A stretch of 64,000 nt of DNA from Streptomyces sp. NBC_00425. Lineage in GTDB: Bacteria; Actinomycetota; Actinomycetes; Streptomycetales; Streptomycetaceae. Of the stretch, positions 1 to 9,560 are shown one piece after another. Both the position numbers and the translations under genes were made by a program. Below the pieces are notes generated by a model. It was given only the letters and a program-made list of their open reading frames with translations, was not told the origin of the DNA and did no database searches. The stretch is from assembly GCF_036030735.1 (NCBI RefSeq), contig NZ_CP107928.1, forward strand, positions 7,006,001 to 7,070,000. The letters are read 5' to 3'. The stretch's first letter is position 1; each line of letters opens with the position of its first letter.

Positions 1-1612
1 TGACGGCCGGACGCTTGACCGTCGCGCCGATGCCGAGGATCGCGACCTGGTTCGGCGGCACGATGATCGTGTCGAACAGCGCGCCGCGCGAGCCGGTGTT
101 GCTGATGGTGAAGGTCGCGCCGGACAGCTCGTCCGGGGTGATCTTGTTCGCGCGGACCTTGCCCGCCAGGTCGGCCGTGGCCTTGGCGATGCCGGCGATG
201 TTCAGGTCGCCCGCGTGCTTGATGACCGGGGTCATCAGGCCCTTCTCCGAGTCCACCGCGATACCGATGCTCTCGGTGTCGAAGTAGGTGATCGTGCCCT
301 CGTCCACGTTGATCCGGGCGTTGACGGCCGGGTGGGCCTTCAGCGCCTGGGCCGCCGCCTTGACGAAGAACGGCATCGGGGAGAGCTTCACGCCCTCGCG
401 GGCCGCGAAGGAGTCCTTCGCCTGCGCGCGGAGCTTCATCAGCCGGGTGATGTCGACCTCGACGACCGAGGACAGCTGCGCCTGCTCGTGCAGCGCCTTG
501 ACCATGTTGTCGCCGATGACCTTGCGGATGCGGGGCATCTTCACGGTCTGGCCGCGCAGCGGGGAGGCCTCGAGCGTCGGGGCCTTCTTCGCGGCGGGGG
601 CGGCCGGGGCGGCTGCGGCCGGAGCCGGAGCGGCGGCGGCCTTCGCGGCCTCGGCGGCGGCGATGACGTCCTGCTTGCGGATGCGGCCGCCGACGCCGGT
701 GCCCTTGACGGCGCCCAGGTCGACGCCGTTCTCGGCGGCGAGCTTGCGCACCAGCGGGGTGACGTAGGCGCCCTCGTCGGCAGGCTGCGCGGGAGCCGCG
801 GCCGGAGCCGGGGTGACCGGGGCCGGAACGGCCGGCGCGGGCGCCGGAGCAGCCGGGGCCGGGGCGGCGGCGACCGGAGCGGGGGCGGGAGCCGGCGCGG
901 CGGGGGCCGGAGCCGGAGCCGCGGGGGCGGGGGCCTCGGCGGCGGGCGCCGGAGCCGGGGCGGCCGGGGCCGGAGCGGCGGCCGGAGCCGCGCCCGGGGC
1001 GCCGATGACGGCCAGCTTGGCGCCGACCTCGGCGGTCTCGTCCTCGGCGACCGTGATCTCGAGCAGCACACCGGAGGTGGGCGCCGGGATCTCGGTGTCG
1101 ACCTTGTCGGTGGAGACCTCGAGCAGCGGCTCGTCGGCCTCGACCGAGTCGCCGACCGACTTCAGCCAGCGGGTGACGGTGCCCTCGGTGACGGACTCGC
1201 CGAGCGCGGGCAGGACGACGTCCGTGCCCTCGGCGGAGCCGGCGCCGGAAGCGGCCTCGGCGGTGGGAGCCGGGGCGGGAGCCGCCTGCTCGGTGGAGGG
1301 CTGGACGGCCGGGGCCGGCTCGGGGGCCGGCTCGGTGGCCTCAGCCACAGGCGGGCTGGCGTCAGCCGCACCGCTGCCGTCGTCGATGACGGCCAGCTCG
1401 GCGCCGACCTCGACCGTCTCGTCCTCGGCGACCTTGATGGAGGCCAGGATGCCGGCTGCGGGGGAGGGGATCTCGGTGTCGACCTTGTCGGTCGACACCT
1501 CGAGCAGGGGCTCGTCGGCCTCTACGCGCTCACCCTCGGCCTTCAGCCAGCGGGTGACAGTGCCCTCGGTGACGCTCTCGCCGAGCGCCGGAAGGGTTAC
1601 GGAAACCGCCAT
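1..1612 (-). CDS. sucB: 2-oxoglutarate dehydrogenase E2 (dihydrolipoamide succinyltransferase), 3' end cut by window
   Basis: E2 acyltransferase of the 2-oxoglutarate/pyruvate dehydrogenase complexes; moves the acyl group from E1 to CoA by way of a lipoyl arm. The ATG at 1612 gives [14 protein letters not shown], a classic lipoyl-domain start. Two lipoyl domains are visible (about residues 1-78 and 128-205), each with the STDKVDTE motif (lipoylated lysines near 43 and 170). A long Ala-Pro linker follows, then an E3/E1-binding domain (about 281-318, [13 protein letters not shown]), then the catalytic domain from about residue 345. The window ends at residue 537, before the HxxxDG active site. 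lpd (E3) lies 66 bp upstream on the same strand, which fits an E3-E2 operon. The product could serve both the pyruvate and the 2-oxoglutarate complex, as DlaT-type E2s do in actinobacteria. Confidence 0.95.
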   Translation of the reverse strand, partial: MAVSVTLPALGESVTEGTVTRWLKAEGERVEADEPLLEVSTDKVDTEIPSPAAGILASIKVAEDETVEVGAELAVIDDGSGAADASPPVAEATEPAPEPAPAVQPSTEQAAPAPAPTAEAASGAGSAEGTDVVLPALGESVTEGTVTRWLKSVGDSVEADEPLLEVSTDKVDTEIPAPTSGVLLEITVAEDETAEVGAKLAVIGAPGAAPAAAPAPAAPAPAPAAEAPAPAAPAPAPAAPAPAPAPVAAAPAPAAPAPAPAVPAPVTPAPAAAPAQPADEGAYVTPLVRKLAAENGVDLGAVKGTGVGGRIRKQDVIAAAEAAKAAAAPAPAAAAPAAPAAKKAPTLEASPLRGQTVKMPRIRKVIGDNMVKALHEQAQLSSVVEVDITRLMKLRAQAKDSFAAREGVKLSPMPFFVKAAAQALKAHPAVNARINVDEGTITYFDTESIGIAVDSEKGLMTPVIKHAGDLNIAGIAKATADLAGKVRANKITPDELSGATFTISNTGSRGALFDTIIVPPNQVAILGIGATVKRPAV

Positions 1613-1678
1613 GGTTTCGGTTGCTCCTTAACGATTGCGGAAGTCTGGGTCGTCGCTTCGACGTGGTACGACCGAGGG

Positions 1679-3067
1679 TCAGTCGTGCGAGTGCAGCGGC
1701 TTGCCCGCCAGGGCCAGGTGGGCCTCGCCGAGCGCCTCGTTCTGCGTCGGGTGGGCGTGGATGAGCTGCGCGACCTCGGCGGGCAGCGCCTCCCAGTTGT
1801 AGATCAGCTGGGCTTCGCCGACCTGCTCGCCCATGCGGTCGCCGACCATGTGGACGCCGACGACGGCACCGTCCTTCACCTGGACGAGCTTGATCTCGCC
1901 CGCGGTGCCCAGGATCTTGCTCTTGCCGTTGCCCGCGAGGTTGTACTTCAGAGCGACGACCTTGTCCGCGCCGTAGATCTCCTTGGCCTTGGCCTCGGTG
2001 ATGCCCACGGAGGCGACCTCGGGGTGGCAGTACGTCACCCGGGGGACGCCGTCGTAGTCGATCGGAACGACCTTCTGGCCGGCCAGACGCTCCGCGACCA
2101 GCATGCCCTCGGCGAAGCCGACGTGCGCGAGCTGGAGCGTGGGGACCAGGTCGCCGACGGCGGAGACGGTCGGGACGTTGGTGCGCATGTACTCGTCGAC
2201 CAGGACGTAACCGCGGTCCGTCGCGACGCCCTGCTCCTCGTAACCGAGACCGGCGGAGACGGGCCCGCGGCCCACCGCGACCAGCAGGACCTCGGCCTCG
2301 AACTCCTTGCCGTCGGCCAGGGTGACCTTGACGCCGTCGGCGGTGTACTCGGCCTTCGAGAAGAAGGTGCCCAGGTTGAACTTGATGCCGCGCTTGCGGA
2401 ACGCGCGCTCGAGCAGCTTCGAGGAGTTCTCGTCCTCGACCGGCACGAGGTGCTTGAGGCCCTCGATGACCGTCACGTCGGCGCCGAAGGACTTCCACGC
2501 CGAGGCGAACTCGACGCCGATGACGCCGCCGCCCAGGATGATCGCGGACTTCGGCACGCGGTCCAGGACGAGGGCGTGGTCGGAGGAGATGATCCGGTTG
2601 CCGTCGATCTCCAGGCCCGGCAGCGACTTCGGCACGGAGCCGGTCGCCAGGAGCACGTGACGGCCCTGGACGCGCTGTCCGTTCACGTCGACGGAGGTCG
2701 GGGAGGACAGCCGGCCCTCACCCTCGATGTACGTCACCTTGCGGGAGGCGATGAGTCCCTGAAGGCCCTTGTACAGGCCGGAGATGACGCCGTCCTTGTA
2801 CTTGTGGACGGCGGGGACGTCGATGCCCTCGAAGGTGGCCTTGACGCCGAACTGCTCGCTCTCGCGGGCCTGGTCGGCGATCTCGCCCGCGTGCAGCAGG
2901 GCCTTGGTGGGGATGCACCCCCGGTGCAGGCAGGTACCGCCGACCTTGTCCTTCTCGATCAGGGCGACGTCCAGGCCCAGCTGCGCCCCGCGCAGGGCCG
3001 CGGCGTAACCACCGCTACCACCGCCGAGGATCACTAGGTCGAAAACGGTGCTGGCGTCGTTCGCCAC
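1679..3067 (-). CDS. lpd: Dihydrolipoamide dehydrogenase (E3)
   Basis: FAD-dependent E3 of the 2-oxoacid dehydrogenase complexes; reoxidises dihydrolipoamide with NAD+. At 462 aa it has the usual family length. The N-terminal FAD site reads LVILGGGSGGYAAA, the redox disulfide is GGTCLHRGCIPTK, a second Rossmann motif AIILGGGVIGVEFAS binds NAD, and the C-terminal catalytic HAHPTQNEA (His-Pro-Thr...Glu) is present. I chose the GTG at 3067 (VANDAST) because a GGAGG lies about 7 nt upstream; the open frame runs on to 3313, but that extension looks non-coding. It is followed by sucB on the same strand. Confidence 0.96.
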   Translation of the reverse strand: MANDASTVFDLVILGGGSGGYAAALRGAQLGLDVALIEKDKVGGTCLHRGCIPTKALLHAGEIADQARESEQFGVKATFEGIDVPAVHKYKDGVISGLYKGLQGLIASRKVTYIEGEGRLSSPTSVDVNGQRVQGRHVLLATGSVPKSLPGLEIDGNRIISSDHALVLDRVPKSAIILGGGVIGVEFASAWKSFGADVTVIEGLKHLVPVEDENSSKLLERAFRKRGIKFNLGTFFSKAEYTADGVKVTLADGKEFEAEVLLVAVGRGPVSAGLGYEEQGVATDRGYVLVDEYMRTNVPTVSAVGDLVPTLQLAHVGFAEGMLVAERLAGQKVVPIDYDGVPRVTYCHPEVASVGITEAKAKEIYGADKVVALKYNLAGNGKSKILGTAGEIKLVQVKDGAVVGVHMVGDRMGEQVGEAQLIYNWEALPAEVAQLIHAHPTQNEALGEAHLALAGKPLHSHD

Positions 3068-3376
3068 GTCACGTCCTCCATGCATGTGCGCCACGCCGGT
3101 CTCCAGTGACCGGTCGGGGGCTGGTGTCCGGCCGCTCTGTCTCGGCCCTGTGGTGGGGGCCCTGTCCTGCCGAGCCCCATCCTCGCACTTGTCGGACCCC
3201 GACGAGACACGGGGCCGGGGTGTGAGACACCCCACGCTCACATGTGACGGACGGGAGGGGACGTACTCCAGGGGCGCGGGGAACTGCGCGACCGGGCCAC
3301 ATACGGTCCGCACCCGCCGTACGACGGATGGACCGAGTGATCAGGCGCACAGTCCCCGCTCACCGGAAAAGGAACG
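3068..3376. other. Intergenic region lpd/pepA
   Basis: This 309-bp stretch separates two leftward genes. I see no convincing ORF or RNA. It holds one copy of a short dispersed repeat (3269-3297, listed separately) and presumably the lpd promoter, but I could not pick a clear -35/-10 pair. Confidence 0.5.
3269..3297. repeat. Dispersed intergenic repeat B, copy 1
   Basis: The 29 bp beginning CAGGGGCGCGGGGAACTGCG recur with two A/G differences at 40781-40810. Both copies are intergenic. Sequences of this type are, from memory, common between Streptomyces genes. This copy lacks the opposing arm that turns copy 2 into a hairpin. Confidence 0.7.
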
Positions 3377-4912
3377 TCAGCCCAGATCGCCGGCGGCGGT
3401 CAGCTCCGCCAGCCGCACCAGGGTCCGCACGGCGGTGCCGGTGCCGCCCTTGGGCGTGTAGCCGAAGGGGCCGCCCTCGTTGAACGCCGGACCGGCGATG
3501 TCCAGGTGCGCCCAGGTGATCCCCTCGCCCACGAACTCGCGCAGGAAGAGGCCGGCGACCAGTCCGCCGCCCATCCGCTCGCCCATGTTCGCGAGGTCCG
3601 CGACGGTGGAGTCCATGCCCTTGCGCAGGTGCTCCGGCAGCGGCATCGGCCACGCCGGCTCACCGACCTCCTCGGCGGCCTCGTGCACCGCCGAGCGGAA
3701 CGCGTCGTCGTTCGCCATGATCCCGAAGGTGCGGCTGCCGAGCGCCAGCATCATCGCGCCGGTCAGGGTCGCCACGTCGACGATCGCGTCCGGCTTCTCC
3801 GCGGAGGCCGCCCACAGCGCGTCCGCGAGGACCAAACGGCCCTCGGCGTCGGTGTTGAGGACCTCGACGGTCTTGCCGCTGTACATGCGCAGCACGTCAC
3901 CCGGGCGGGTGGCGGAGCCGGACGGCATGTTCTCGGCGAGCGCCAGCCAGCCGGTGACGTTCACCTCGAGACCGAGCCGGGCGGCGGCGACGACCGCGGC
4001 GAAGACCGCCGCGGCCCCGCTCATGTCGCACTTCATCGTCTCGTTGTGCCCGGCGGGCTTGAGCGAGATGCCGCCCGAGTCGTAGGTGATGCCCTTTCCG
4101 ACGAACGCGAGGTGCTTGGTCGCCTTGGCGGACGTGTACGACAGCTTGACCAGGCGCGGAGCCGCCGCCGAGCCGGCGCCGACGCCGAGGATGCCGCCGT
4201 AGCCGCCCTTGGCGAGCGCCTTCTCGTCGAGGACCTGCACCTTGATGCCGTGTTCCTTCGCCGCGGCCTGCGCGATGCCGGCGAACGCCTCCGGGTCGAG
4301 GTCGTTCGGCGGCATGTTGATCAGGTCGCGGGCCCGGTTGAGCTCCTCGCCGACGGCGGCGGCGCGCAGCAGCGCGGCCTTGTGGGCGGCGTCGCGCGGC
4401 TTCCCGCCGAGCAGGGCGGCCTCGGCGAGCGGCGCCTTGGCGTTCTTGGCCTTGGCGCCGTTGCCCGAGCGCGCGTTCTGCTTGTACGCGTCGAAGGAGT
4501 AGGCGCCGAGCACCACGCCCTCGCCGATCGCGCCGATGTCGCCCGCGTCGGTCACGGGCAGCGCGAAGGCGGCCTTCTTGGAGCCGCCGAGGATGCGGGC
4601 GGCGGCGCCGGCCGCCCGGCGCAGCGCCTCGGGCTCGTACGCGGCGTCCTTCTCGGGCTCGGAGCCGAGCCCCACCGCGAGCACGAGCGGCGTCTTGAAG
4701 CCGGCCGGTGCGGGCAGCTTCGTCACCTCGCCCTCGGCGCCGGAGGCCCCGAGGGTCTCCAGAACGCCGGCGAGCCGGCCGTCGAACGCCGTGTCGACGG
4801 CTTCGGCGCCCGGGGCAACGATCGGGCCCTTTGCGCCCTTGGCGACACCGATCACGATCGCGTCGGCCCGCAGGCCGGGCGCCGCGGCGGTGCTGAGAGT
4901 GAGAGCAGTCAC
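3377..4912 (-). CDS. pepA: Leucyl aminopeptidase (M17 family)
   Basis: Two-metal M17 aminopeptidase that removes N-terminal residues from cytosolic peptides. At 511 aa it matches the family. The C-terminal catalytic domain carries GKGITYDSGGISLKP (metal-binding Lys/Asp) and the signature VLNTDAEGRLVLADA (Asp, Glu and Arg of the active site); the N-terminal macrodomain-like half is alanine-rich. The GTG at 4912 (VTALTLSTAAAPG) is the most plausible start; the upstream GGAAGCGAGA is only a moderate ribosome site. It lies between cobS and lpd, the same neighbourhood as mycobacterial pepB, and is probably a monocistronic housekeeping gene. Confidence 0.95.
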   Translation of the reverse strand: MTALTLSTAAAPGLRADAIVIGVAKGAKGPIVAPGAEAVDTAFDGRLAGVLETLGASGAEGEVTKLPAPAGFKTPLVLAVGLGSEPEKDAAYEPEALRRAAGAAARILGGSKKAAFALPVTDAGDIGAIGEGVVLGAYSFDAYKQNARSGNGAKAKNAKAPLAEAALLGGKPRDAAHKAALLRAAAVGEELNRARDLINMPPNDLDPEAFAGIAQAAAKEHGIKVQVLDEKALAKGGYGGILGVGAGSAAAPRLVKLSYTSAKATKHLAFVGKGITYDSGGISLKPAGHNETMKCDMSGAAAVFAAVVAAARLGLEVNVTGWLALAENMPSGSATRPGDVLRMYSGKTVEVLNTDAEGRLVLADALWAASAEKPDAIVDVATLTGAMMLALGSRTFGIMANDDAFRSAVHEAAEEVGEPAWPMPLPEHLRKGMDSTVADLANMGERMGGGLVAGLFLREFVGEGITWAHLDIAGPAFNEGGPFGYTPKGGTGTAVRTLVRLAELTAAGDLG

Positions 4913-5223
4913 GGTGGTGAAATCTCGCTTCCGATGTGGAGTTGCTGTGGCCGGAGCACGGGTCGACCGGGCCCGACAGCCGACCCCGGATGAGGGTCGT
5001 GGGTGCGGTCGTGTCCGGGGTGCGTCCCACCGGCGCGGCGAACCGGCGTGGCGAATCCCGGAACGAGCGTACGCGTGCCTGTGCGTTCGCTCATGCACGC
5101 GAGTCTTCGCCCCTGTCGGTGGCGTCGTCTCCGCCGGACGATCCTCGCACTACCGTGACCGGCGCACACCCCTCGGGTTCCCCGCCCGCCGCGGCAGCCC
5201 TCCGCGCGACGCCGGAACGCGCC
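4913..5223. other. Intergenic region pepA/cobS
   Basis: This 311-bp stretch lies upstream of pepA and downstream of cobS, both leftward. It should hold the pepA promoter. I found no convincing hexamer pair, hairpin, ORF or riboswitch. Confidence 0.5.
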
Positions 5224-6021
5224 CTACCCGCCCAGCGCCAGCACCGTCAGCGCGGTCGTCGCCGCGGTCTCCGCCAGCCCGCCGAACACGTCCCCGGTGA
5301 CCCCGCCGAAGCGGCGCGTGCAGTGGCGCAGCAGGAGTTCGGCGGCGGCGAGGGCCAGGACGACCGAGGCGGCCGCTCGCACCCCGTCGGCCGTGCCGGA
5401 CAGCCCGCCGCCCACGGCCGCGACGGCGACGCAGGCGGCCGCCACGGCCGCCGCGCCCGCGAGCGGCACCACCCCGGCGACCGCCGCGCCCAGCCCCTCC
5501 GGCCGGGCCGCCGGAACCCCGGTGCGGGCGGCCAGGGTGAGCGCCAGCCGCGCGGCGACCGCCGAGACGACGGCGGCGACCGCGCCCCGCCTCCAGGAAT
5601 CGCCGTACGCCTGGGCCAGGGCGGCCGTCTGGGCGAGCAGCACCAGCACGAGCGTGAGCACGCCGAACGGGCCGATGTCCGACTGCTTCATGATCCGCAG
5701 CGCGTCCTCGGCGGGCTTGCCGCTGCCCAGACCGTCCGCGGTGTCGGCCAGCCCGTCGAGATGCAGTCCCCGGGTGAGGACGGCGGGCCCGGCGGCCGAG
5801 GCGACGGCGGCGAGCAGCGGGCTCGCGCCCAGCCACAGCAGCAGCAGCCCGAGCCCCGCCGCGCAGCCGCCGACGACCAGCCCGACCAGGGGCGCGCTCA
5901 GCATCCCGCCACGGGCGGCCGGACGGTCCCAGCGGGTCACCCGCACCGGCAGCACGGTGAGGGTGCCGAAGGCGAAGCGCAGGCCGTCGAGGGGGGAGGC
6001 GGGGGGCGAGACAGTGGACAC
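5224..6021 (-). CDS. cobS: Adenosylcobinamide-GDP ribazoletransferase (cobalamin synthase)
   Basis: Integral membrane enzyme that joins adenosylcobinamide-GDP to alpha-ribazole, the last step of cobalamin nucleotide-loop assembly. The 265-aa product has the family signature HLDGLADTADGLGSG (acidic, Mg-binding) near residue 85, then MKQSDIGPFGV, with many hydrophobic segments throughout. The start is the GTG at 6021 (VSTVSPPASPLDGLRFAF). It works with cobT (9561-10721) and cobU (11972-13180) on the same strand, although other genes separate them. No cobalamin riboswitch is visible upstream. Confidence 0.95.
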   Translation of the reverse strand: MSTVSPPASPLDGLRFAFGTLTVLPVRVTRWDRPAARGGMLSAPLVGLVVGGCAAGLGLLLLWLGASPLLAAVASAAGPAVLTRGLHLDGLADTADGLGSGKPAEDALRIMKQSDIGPFGVLTLVLVLLAQTAALAQAYGDSWRRGAVAAVVSAVAARLALTLAARTGVPAARPEGLGAAVAGVVPLAGAAAVAAACVAVAAVGGGLSGTADGVRAAASVVLALAAAELLLRHCTRRFGGVTGDVFGGLAETAATTALTVLALGG

Positions 6022-6175
6022 CGCCGCAGACTATGGCCTGCCCGCCCGGCGGATCGTGCCGGGGACGTCCACCGGGCAGGCCCCGGCCGCACACGGCCCG
6101 GCCGGGCCGCGCACCGCCTAGCCCGGACGCCCCGCCCGCGAGGCAGTGCGCCCCGCTCCCCGTGAGACTGGGGGC

Positions 6176-6940
6176 ATGGGCGACTGGCTGCAGCGCAACA
6201 TCGTCGAACCGGGCAAGCTCCCGCTGCTCCTCGCCCTGACCGCGTTCGTGGCCACCTTCCTGATCACCCGGGTCATCACCCGCCTCATCCGGGCCGGCAA
6301 GGGCCCGTTCGGCAACATCAGCTCCGGTGGGGTGCACATCCACCACGTCGTGCCGGGCGTCGTGCTGACCGTCGCGGGCGGATTCGGCTCCGTGGCGAGC
6401 GGTCGGCACGGCTTCGGGGCGGGCGCCTTCGCGGTGGTCTTCGGCATCGGCACGGGCCTGGTCCTCGACGAGTTCGCGCTGATCCTGCACCTGGACGACG
6501 TGTACTGGACGGAGGCGGGCCGCAAGAGCGTGGAGGCCGTGGTCCTCACGGCGGCGCTGGGCGGACTGCTGCTCGTGGGCTTCTCGCCGTTCGGCGTCGA
6601 CGGGATGAGCGAGGAGGAGCTGCAGGACCGGGGAAGCGTCCTCGCGACCGTCGGCGCGAACGTCCTCTTCTCGCTGGCCGTGCTCACCAAGGGCAAGGTC
6701 AAGACAGCCGTGTTCAGCGTGTTCGTCCCGTTCATCGGGCTGATCGGCCTGGTCCGGGTGGCCCGGCCGGCTTCCCCCTGGGCCCGGCGGTTCTACCGGC
6801 GGCGGCCGCGGGCGCGCGCGAAGGCGATGCTGCGCGCCTACCGGCACGACCGGCGCTGGGCCGGGCCCCGCCGGCTGGTGGGGGACTGGCTCGGCGGCAA
6901 GACCGACGCGGAGCTGGCTCAGTCCGGCGAACGGGGGTGA
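6176..6940 (+). CDS. Conserved membrane protein, function unknown
   Basis: 254-aa polytopic membrane protein. Hydrophobic segments lie near residues 13-33 (LLLALTAFVATFLITRVITR), 55-75, 80-100, 120-140 and 160-195, followed by a basic cytosolic tail rich in Arg (RRFYRRRPRARAKAML). The strongly conserved-looking NISSGGVHIHHVVPGV contains three histidines between the first two helices, and LVLDEFALILHLDDVYW is acidic; these could bind metal, but that is inference. The ATG at 6176 follows a GGGGG; upstream starts lie out of frame. The last 22 bp overlap the convergent gene that ends at 6919. I recognise it only as an actinobacterial hypothetical family. Confidence 0.8.
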   Translation: MGDWLQRNIVEPGKLPLLLALTAFVATFLITRVITRLIRAGKGPFGNISSGGVHIHHVVPGVVLTVAGGFGSVASGRHGFGAGAFAVVFGIGTGLVLDEFALILHLDDVYWTEAGRKSVEAVVLTAALGGLLLVGFSPFGVDGMSEEELQDRGSVLATVGANVLFSLAVLTKGKVKTAVFSVFVPFIGLIGLVRVARPASPWARRFYRRRPRARAKAMLRAYRHDRRWAGPRRLVGDWLGGKTDAELAQSGERG

Positions 6941-7776
6941 CGGCGCCGGTCCGGCGAGCGCGGGCGACGGTGCCGGTCCGGGCCGCCGCGCCCCCCGTCC
7001 GGCGGCTGCGGGCCCGTCGGCGGCTGCCGGGGAGCGGGGGCCGGTTCCGGTTCCGTGGCCGCCTCCGTGCCCGCCGCCCGGAGCCCGCCGCGGAACCACC
7101 GGCCGCCAGGGCGCCGGGCCGCGCCGTCCGTCCGGTCCCGTCGGCGCAGACACGCGTACAGGATCGCCGTGGCCGCGATCGCCGCGAGGTGCTCCCTGCC
7201 GGCCAGGTTGTTCTTCAGCAGCACCTCCACCGTCATCGCGACGATCACCGCGGCCGCCGTCGTGTACGCGCGAAGGCGCCAGCCCAGGAACACCGCGAGG
7301 CCCACCACCGCCGCCGACGGACCGGTGTCCACCACCAGCGCGTCGGACGCGGGCAGGCCGAACGGGCCGCCGGGGCCGAGGGCCAGCCCCACGCGGGCGT
7401 ACAGGGTGCCGGCGAGTGTGGCGGTGTAGGCGACGAGGAGGGTGCGCGGCCGGCCGAGGCAGAGCTCCGCGATCCCGAACACCAGCAGGATCTGCGCGAG
7501 TGCGCCCCAGACCGGCAGGTCGAGGGCGGGCACGAACAGCGACAGCGGGGTGCGGGACAGGGCGAGCCAGAGCGGGTCCTCGGCCCGCACCGCACCGACG
7601 TCCTGCACGGGCCGGTAGCCCCAGGACTGGTTCTGCACGATCTGGGTCAGGGACGTCAGCCCCACCGCCGCCAGCGTCATCGGGACCGCCCGCCACCGCC
7701 GCCGCGCCAGCGGGCCGCACACGGCCTGGCACAGCGGCCCCCACTCGGCGCGGGCCCAGCCGGCGAGCCGCTTCAC
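6919..7776 (-). CDS. Polytopic membrane protein (rhomboid-like fold possible)
   Basis: 285-aa membrane protein starting at the GTG at 7776 (VKRLAGWARAEWG), which overlaps the stop of the upstream MprF-like gene by 4 bp, so the two are translationally coupled. Six or so hydrophobic segments follow (LAAVGLTSLTQIVQ, LPVWGALAQILLVFGIAELC, TLLVAYTATLAGTLYARVG, SAAVVGLAVFLGWR, AAAVIVAMTVEVLL, HLAAIAATAILYACL). This layout resembles the rhomboid-like lysyltransferase-associated proteins of actinobacteria, but no GxSG serine is visible, so it would be a catalytically inactive member. The tail after residue 220 is disordered and Pro/Arg-rich. Coupling suggests a role with the lysyl-PG synthase, in the membrane. 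Confidence 0.8.
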   Translation of the reverse strand: MKRLAGWARAEWGPLCQAVCGPLARRRWRAVPMTLAAVGLTSLTQIVQNQSWGYRPVQDVGAVRAEDPLWLALSRTPLSLFVPALDLPVWGALAQILLVFGIAELCLGRPRTLLVAYTATLAGTLYARVGLALGPGGPFGLPASDALVVDTGPSAAVVGLAVFLGWRLRAYTTAAAVIVAMTVEVLLKNNLAGREHLAAIAATAILYACLRRRDRTDGAARRPGGRWFRGGLRAAGTEAATEPEPAPAPRQPPTGPQPPDGGRGGPDRHRRPRSPDRRRHPRSPD

Positions 7777-9500
7777 CGCCGGCTCTCCAGGCGCCCCCGG
7801 CGCGGACGCCCCGGCAGACCGGGCAGACAGGGCGCCTCCAGGAAGCCCTCGGCGCGCGCCGACGCCACGGCGATGCGCGGCAGGTCCGCGCTCTTCTCGA
7901 ACAGCAGGAAACGCGGCTCCCAGACGGGCCGGTACTTGGCGTTGGCGCGGTAGAGGGACTCGATCTGCCACCATCGGGAGAAGAAGCACAGCAGCGACCG
8001 CCACAGCCGCAGCACCGGTCCGGCGCCCAGCCGTGCGCCCCGTTCGAAGACCGAGCGGAACACCGCGAAGTTCAGCGAGACCTGGACGATCCCCGTCTCC
8101 CGGGCGCGCCGCAGCAGTTCGATGATCATGAACTCGGTCAGCCCGTTGTCGCCGTCGCGGTCGCGCCGCATCAGGTCGAGCGACAGCCCGCGCGGTCCCC
8201 ACGGCACGAACGAGAGCAGGGCGCGCAGTTCGCCGTCGGCGTCGGTGCACTCCAGCATCACGCAGCGCCCGTCCCGCGGGTCCCCGAGCCGCCCGAGCGC
8301 CATGCTGAACCCGCGCTCGGCGGCCCCGTCGCGCCAGTCGTCGGCCCGCCGCACCAGGTACGCCATCTCGTCGGCCGGGATGTCCTCGTGGCGTCGTACG
8401 CGCACGGTGTGACCGGCCCGGCGGACCCGGTTGCACGCCTGCCGGACCGTCCGCATCGCGCGTCCCTCGAGGGTGAAGTCGGCGACCTCGACGACGGCCT
8501 CGTCCCCGAGCTCCAGCGCGTCCAGCCCGTGCCGGGCGTACACCGTCCCGGCCTCCTCGCTCGCGCCCGTCACCGCCGGGATCCATCCGTGCGCCCGCGC
8601 CTCGGCGAGCCACGGCTCGATCGCCCCCGGCCAGGCCTCCGGGTCGCCGAGCGGATCCCCCGAGGCCAACGACACCCCGCCGACGACCCGGTAGGCGACG
8701 GCGGCCTTCCCGGTCGGCGACCAGCACACGCTCTTCTCCCGGCGCAGTGCGAAGTAGCCGAGCGAGTCCCGCTCGCCGTGCCGGTCGAGCAGTTCCCGCA
8801 GCCGCTTCTCGTCGTCCTCGGTGAGCGGGTCGACGGCCCGCCGGGAGCGGAAGGCGGCGTACAGCACGGCCAGCAGGAGCGCCGTGCTCAGCACGTTGAC
8901 GGCGACGTCGACCCAGGTGGGAGGCGCGATCCCGGGGACGCGGTGGGCGTCCGCCGTGACGGAGACCAGCCGCAGCGCGCCGTAGCGCCAGCGTTCGAGG
9001 AACGTGGAGGGCGCGGACGCCCGGTCGGTGACCGTCACCAGCAGCGCGGCCAGCAGCGAGGCGCCCAGCAGCCCGCCCGCGCCGACGGCCGCGGCGAGCC
9101 GCGGGTTGGACCGGTCGCCCTTGGCGTAGAACGCGCTCCGCCCGGCCAGCAGCGCGGCGACGAACACGGCGGTCAGCCCGAGCGAGACCCAGTTCTGGGG
9201 ATGGCGCCGGATCTCCGGGAACGCCATGGCCAGGGCGAGCAGCCCGAGGAAGGACCCGCTCAGGGCCAGGTTCAGGATCCACGCGGCCCGCTTGCGCCGC
9301 CCCATGGTGACGGCGAGGAACGCGGTGAAGAGCCCGGACGCGAACCCGGCCGTCAGCAGGTACGGCGTGAAGAAGTCGGCCTGGTTGTGCCGTCGTACGT
9401 CCTGCCCCAGGGTGACCCACACCGCGCTGAGGAAGTTGACGGACGCGACGGCGCGCAGGTACCAGACGGCGAAGGCGGCGGCGCCCCGGGTGTTGCCCAT
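7773..9500 (-). CDS. MprF/LysX-like phosphatidylglycerol lysyltransferase (DUF2156)
   Basis: 575-aa protein: an N-terminal half with six or more membrane segments (from about residue 8 to 240) and a C-terminal DUF2156 aminoacyl-transfer domain (about 270-560). The C-terminal part shows features of the MprF catalytic domain, such as WSPTGKAAVAYRVVGGVSLA, SGDPLGDPE, and SFVPWGPRGLSLDLMRRD followed by NGLTEFMI. MprF enzymes transfer lysine or alanine from tRNA to phosphatidylglycerol, lowering surface charge and conferring resistance to cationic peptides; substrate specificity cannot be read here. The ATG at 9500 is only 8 nt from a TATGAT, so translation may be leaderless. The following membrane gene overlaps by 4 bp. 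Confidence 0.88.
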   Translation of the reverse strand: MGNTRGAAAFAVWYLRAVASVNFLSAVWVTLGQDVRRHNQADFFTPYLLTAGFASGLFTAFLAVTMGRRKRAAWILNLALSGSFLGLLALAMAFPEIRRHPQNWVSLGLTAVFVAALLAGRSAFYAKGDRSNPRLAAAVGAGGLLGASLLAALLVTVTDRASAPSTFLERWRYGALRLVSVTADAHRVPGIAPPTWVDVAVNVLSTALLLAVLYAAFRSRRAVDPLTEDDEKRLRELLDRHGERDSLGYFALRREKSVCWSPTGKAAVAYRVVGGVSLASGDPLGDPEAWPGAIEPWLAEARAHGWIPAVTGASEEAGTVYARHGLDALELGDEAVVEVADFTLEGRAMRTVRQACNRVRRAGHTVRVRRHEDIPADEMAYLVRRADDWRDGAAERGFSMALGRLGDPRDGRCVMLECTDADGELRALLSFVPWGPRGLSLDLMRRDRDGDNGLTEFMIIELLRRARETGIVQVSLNFAVFRSVFERGARLGAGPVLRLWRSLLCFFSRWWQIESLYRANAKYRPVWEPRFLLFEKSADLPRIAVASARAEGFLEAPCLPGLPGRPRRGRLESRR

Positions 9501-9508
9501 GAGCGGTG

Positions 9509-9514
9509 ATCATA
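9509..9514 (-). promoter_or_regulatory. -10 box, leaderless candidate for the MprF-like gene
   Basis: TATGAT on the minus strand ends 8 nt before the start codon at 9500, so transcription would begin at or next to the ATG. No good -35 or ribosome site is seen. Confidence 0.45.
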
Positions 9515-9560
9515 TGGGTGCACTTGTGGAAAACCGCTCCTTTGGTGCCGCCTGTCCACT

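Noticed and set aside
215..3037. Very long open frame on the + strand opposite sucB and lpd
   Set aside because: It is opposite two well-supported genes, is Arg/Gly-rich low complexity, and arises from the high GC content. Similar antisense frames at 3506-4993, 9564-12071 and 48109-50898 were dropped for the same reason.
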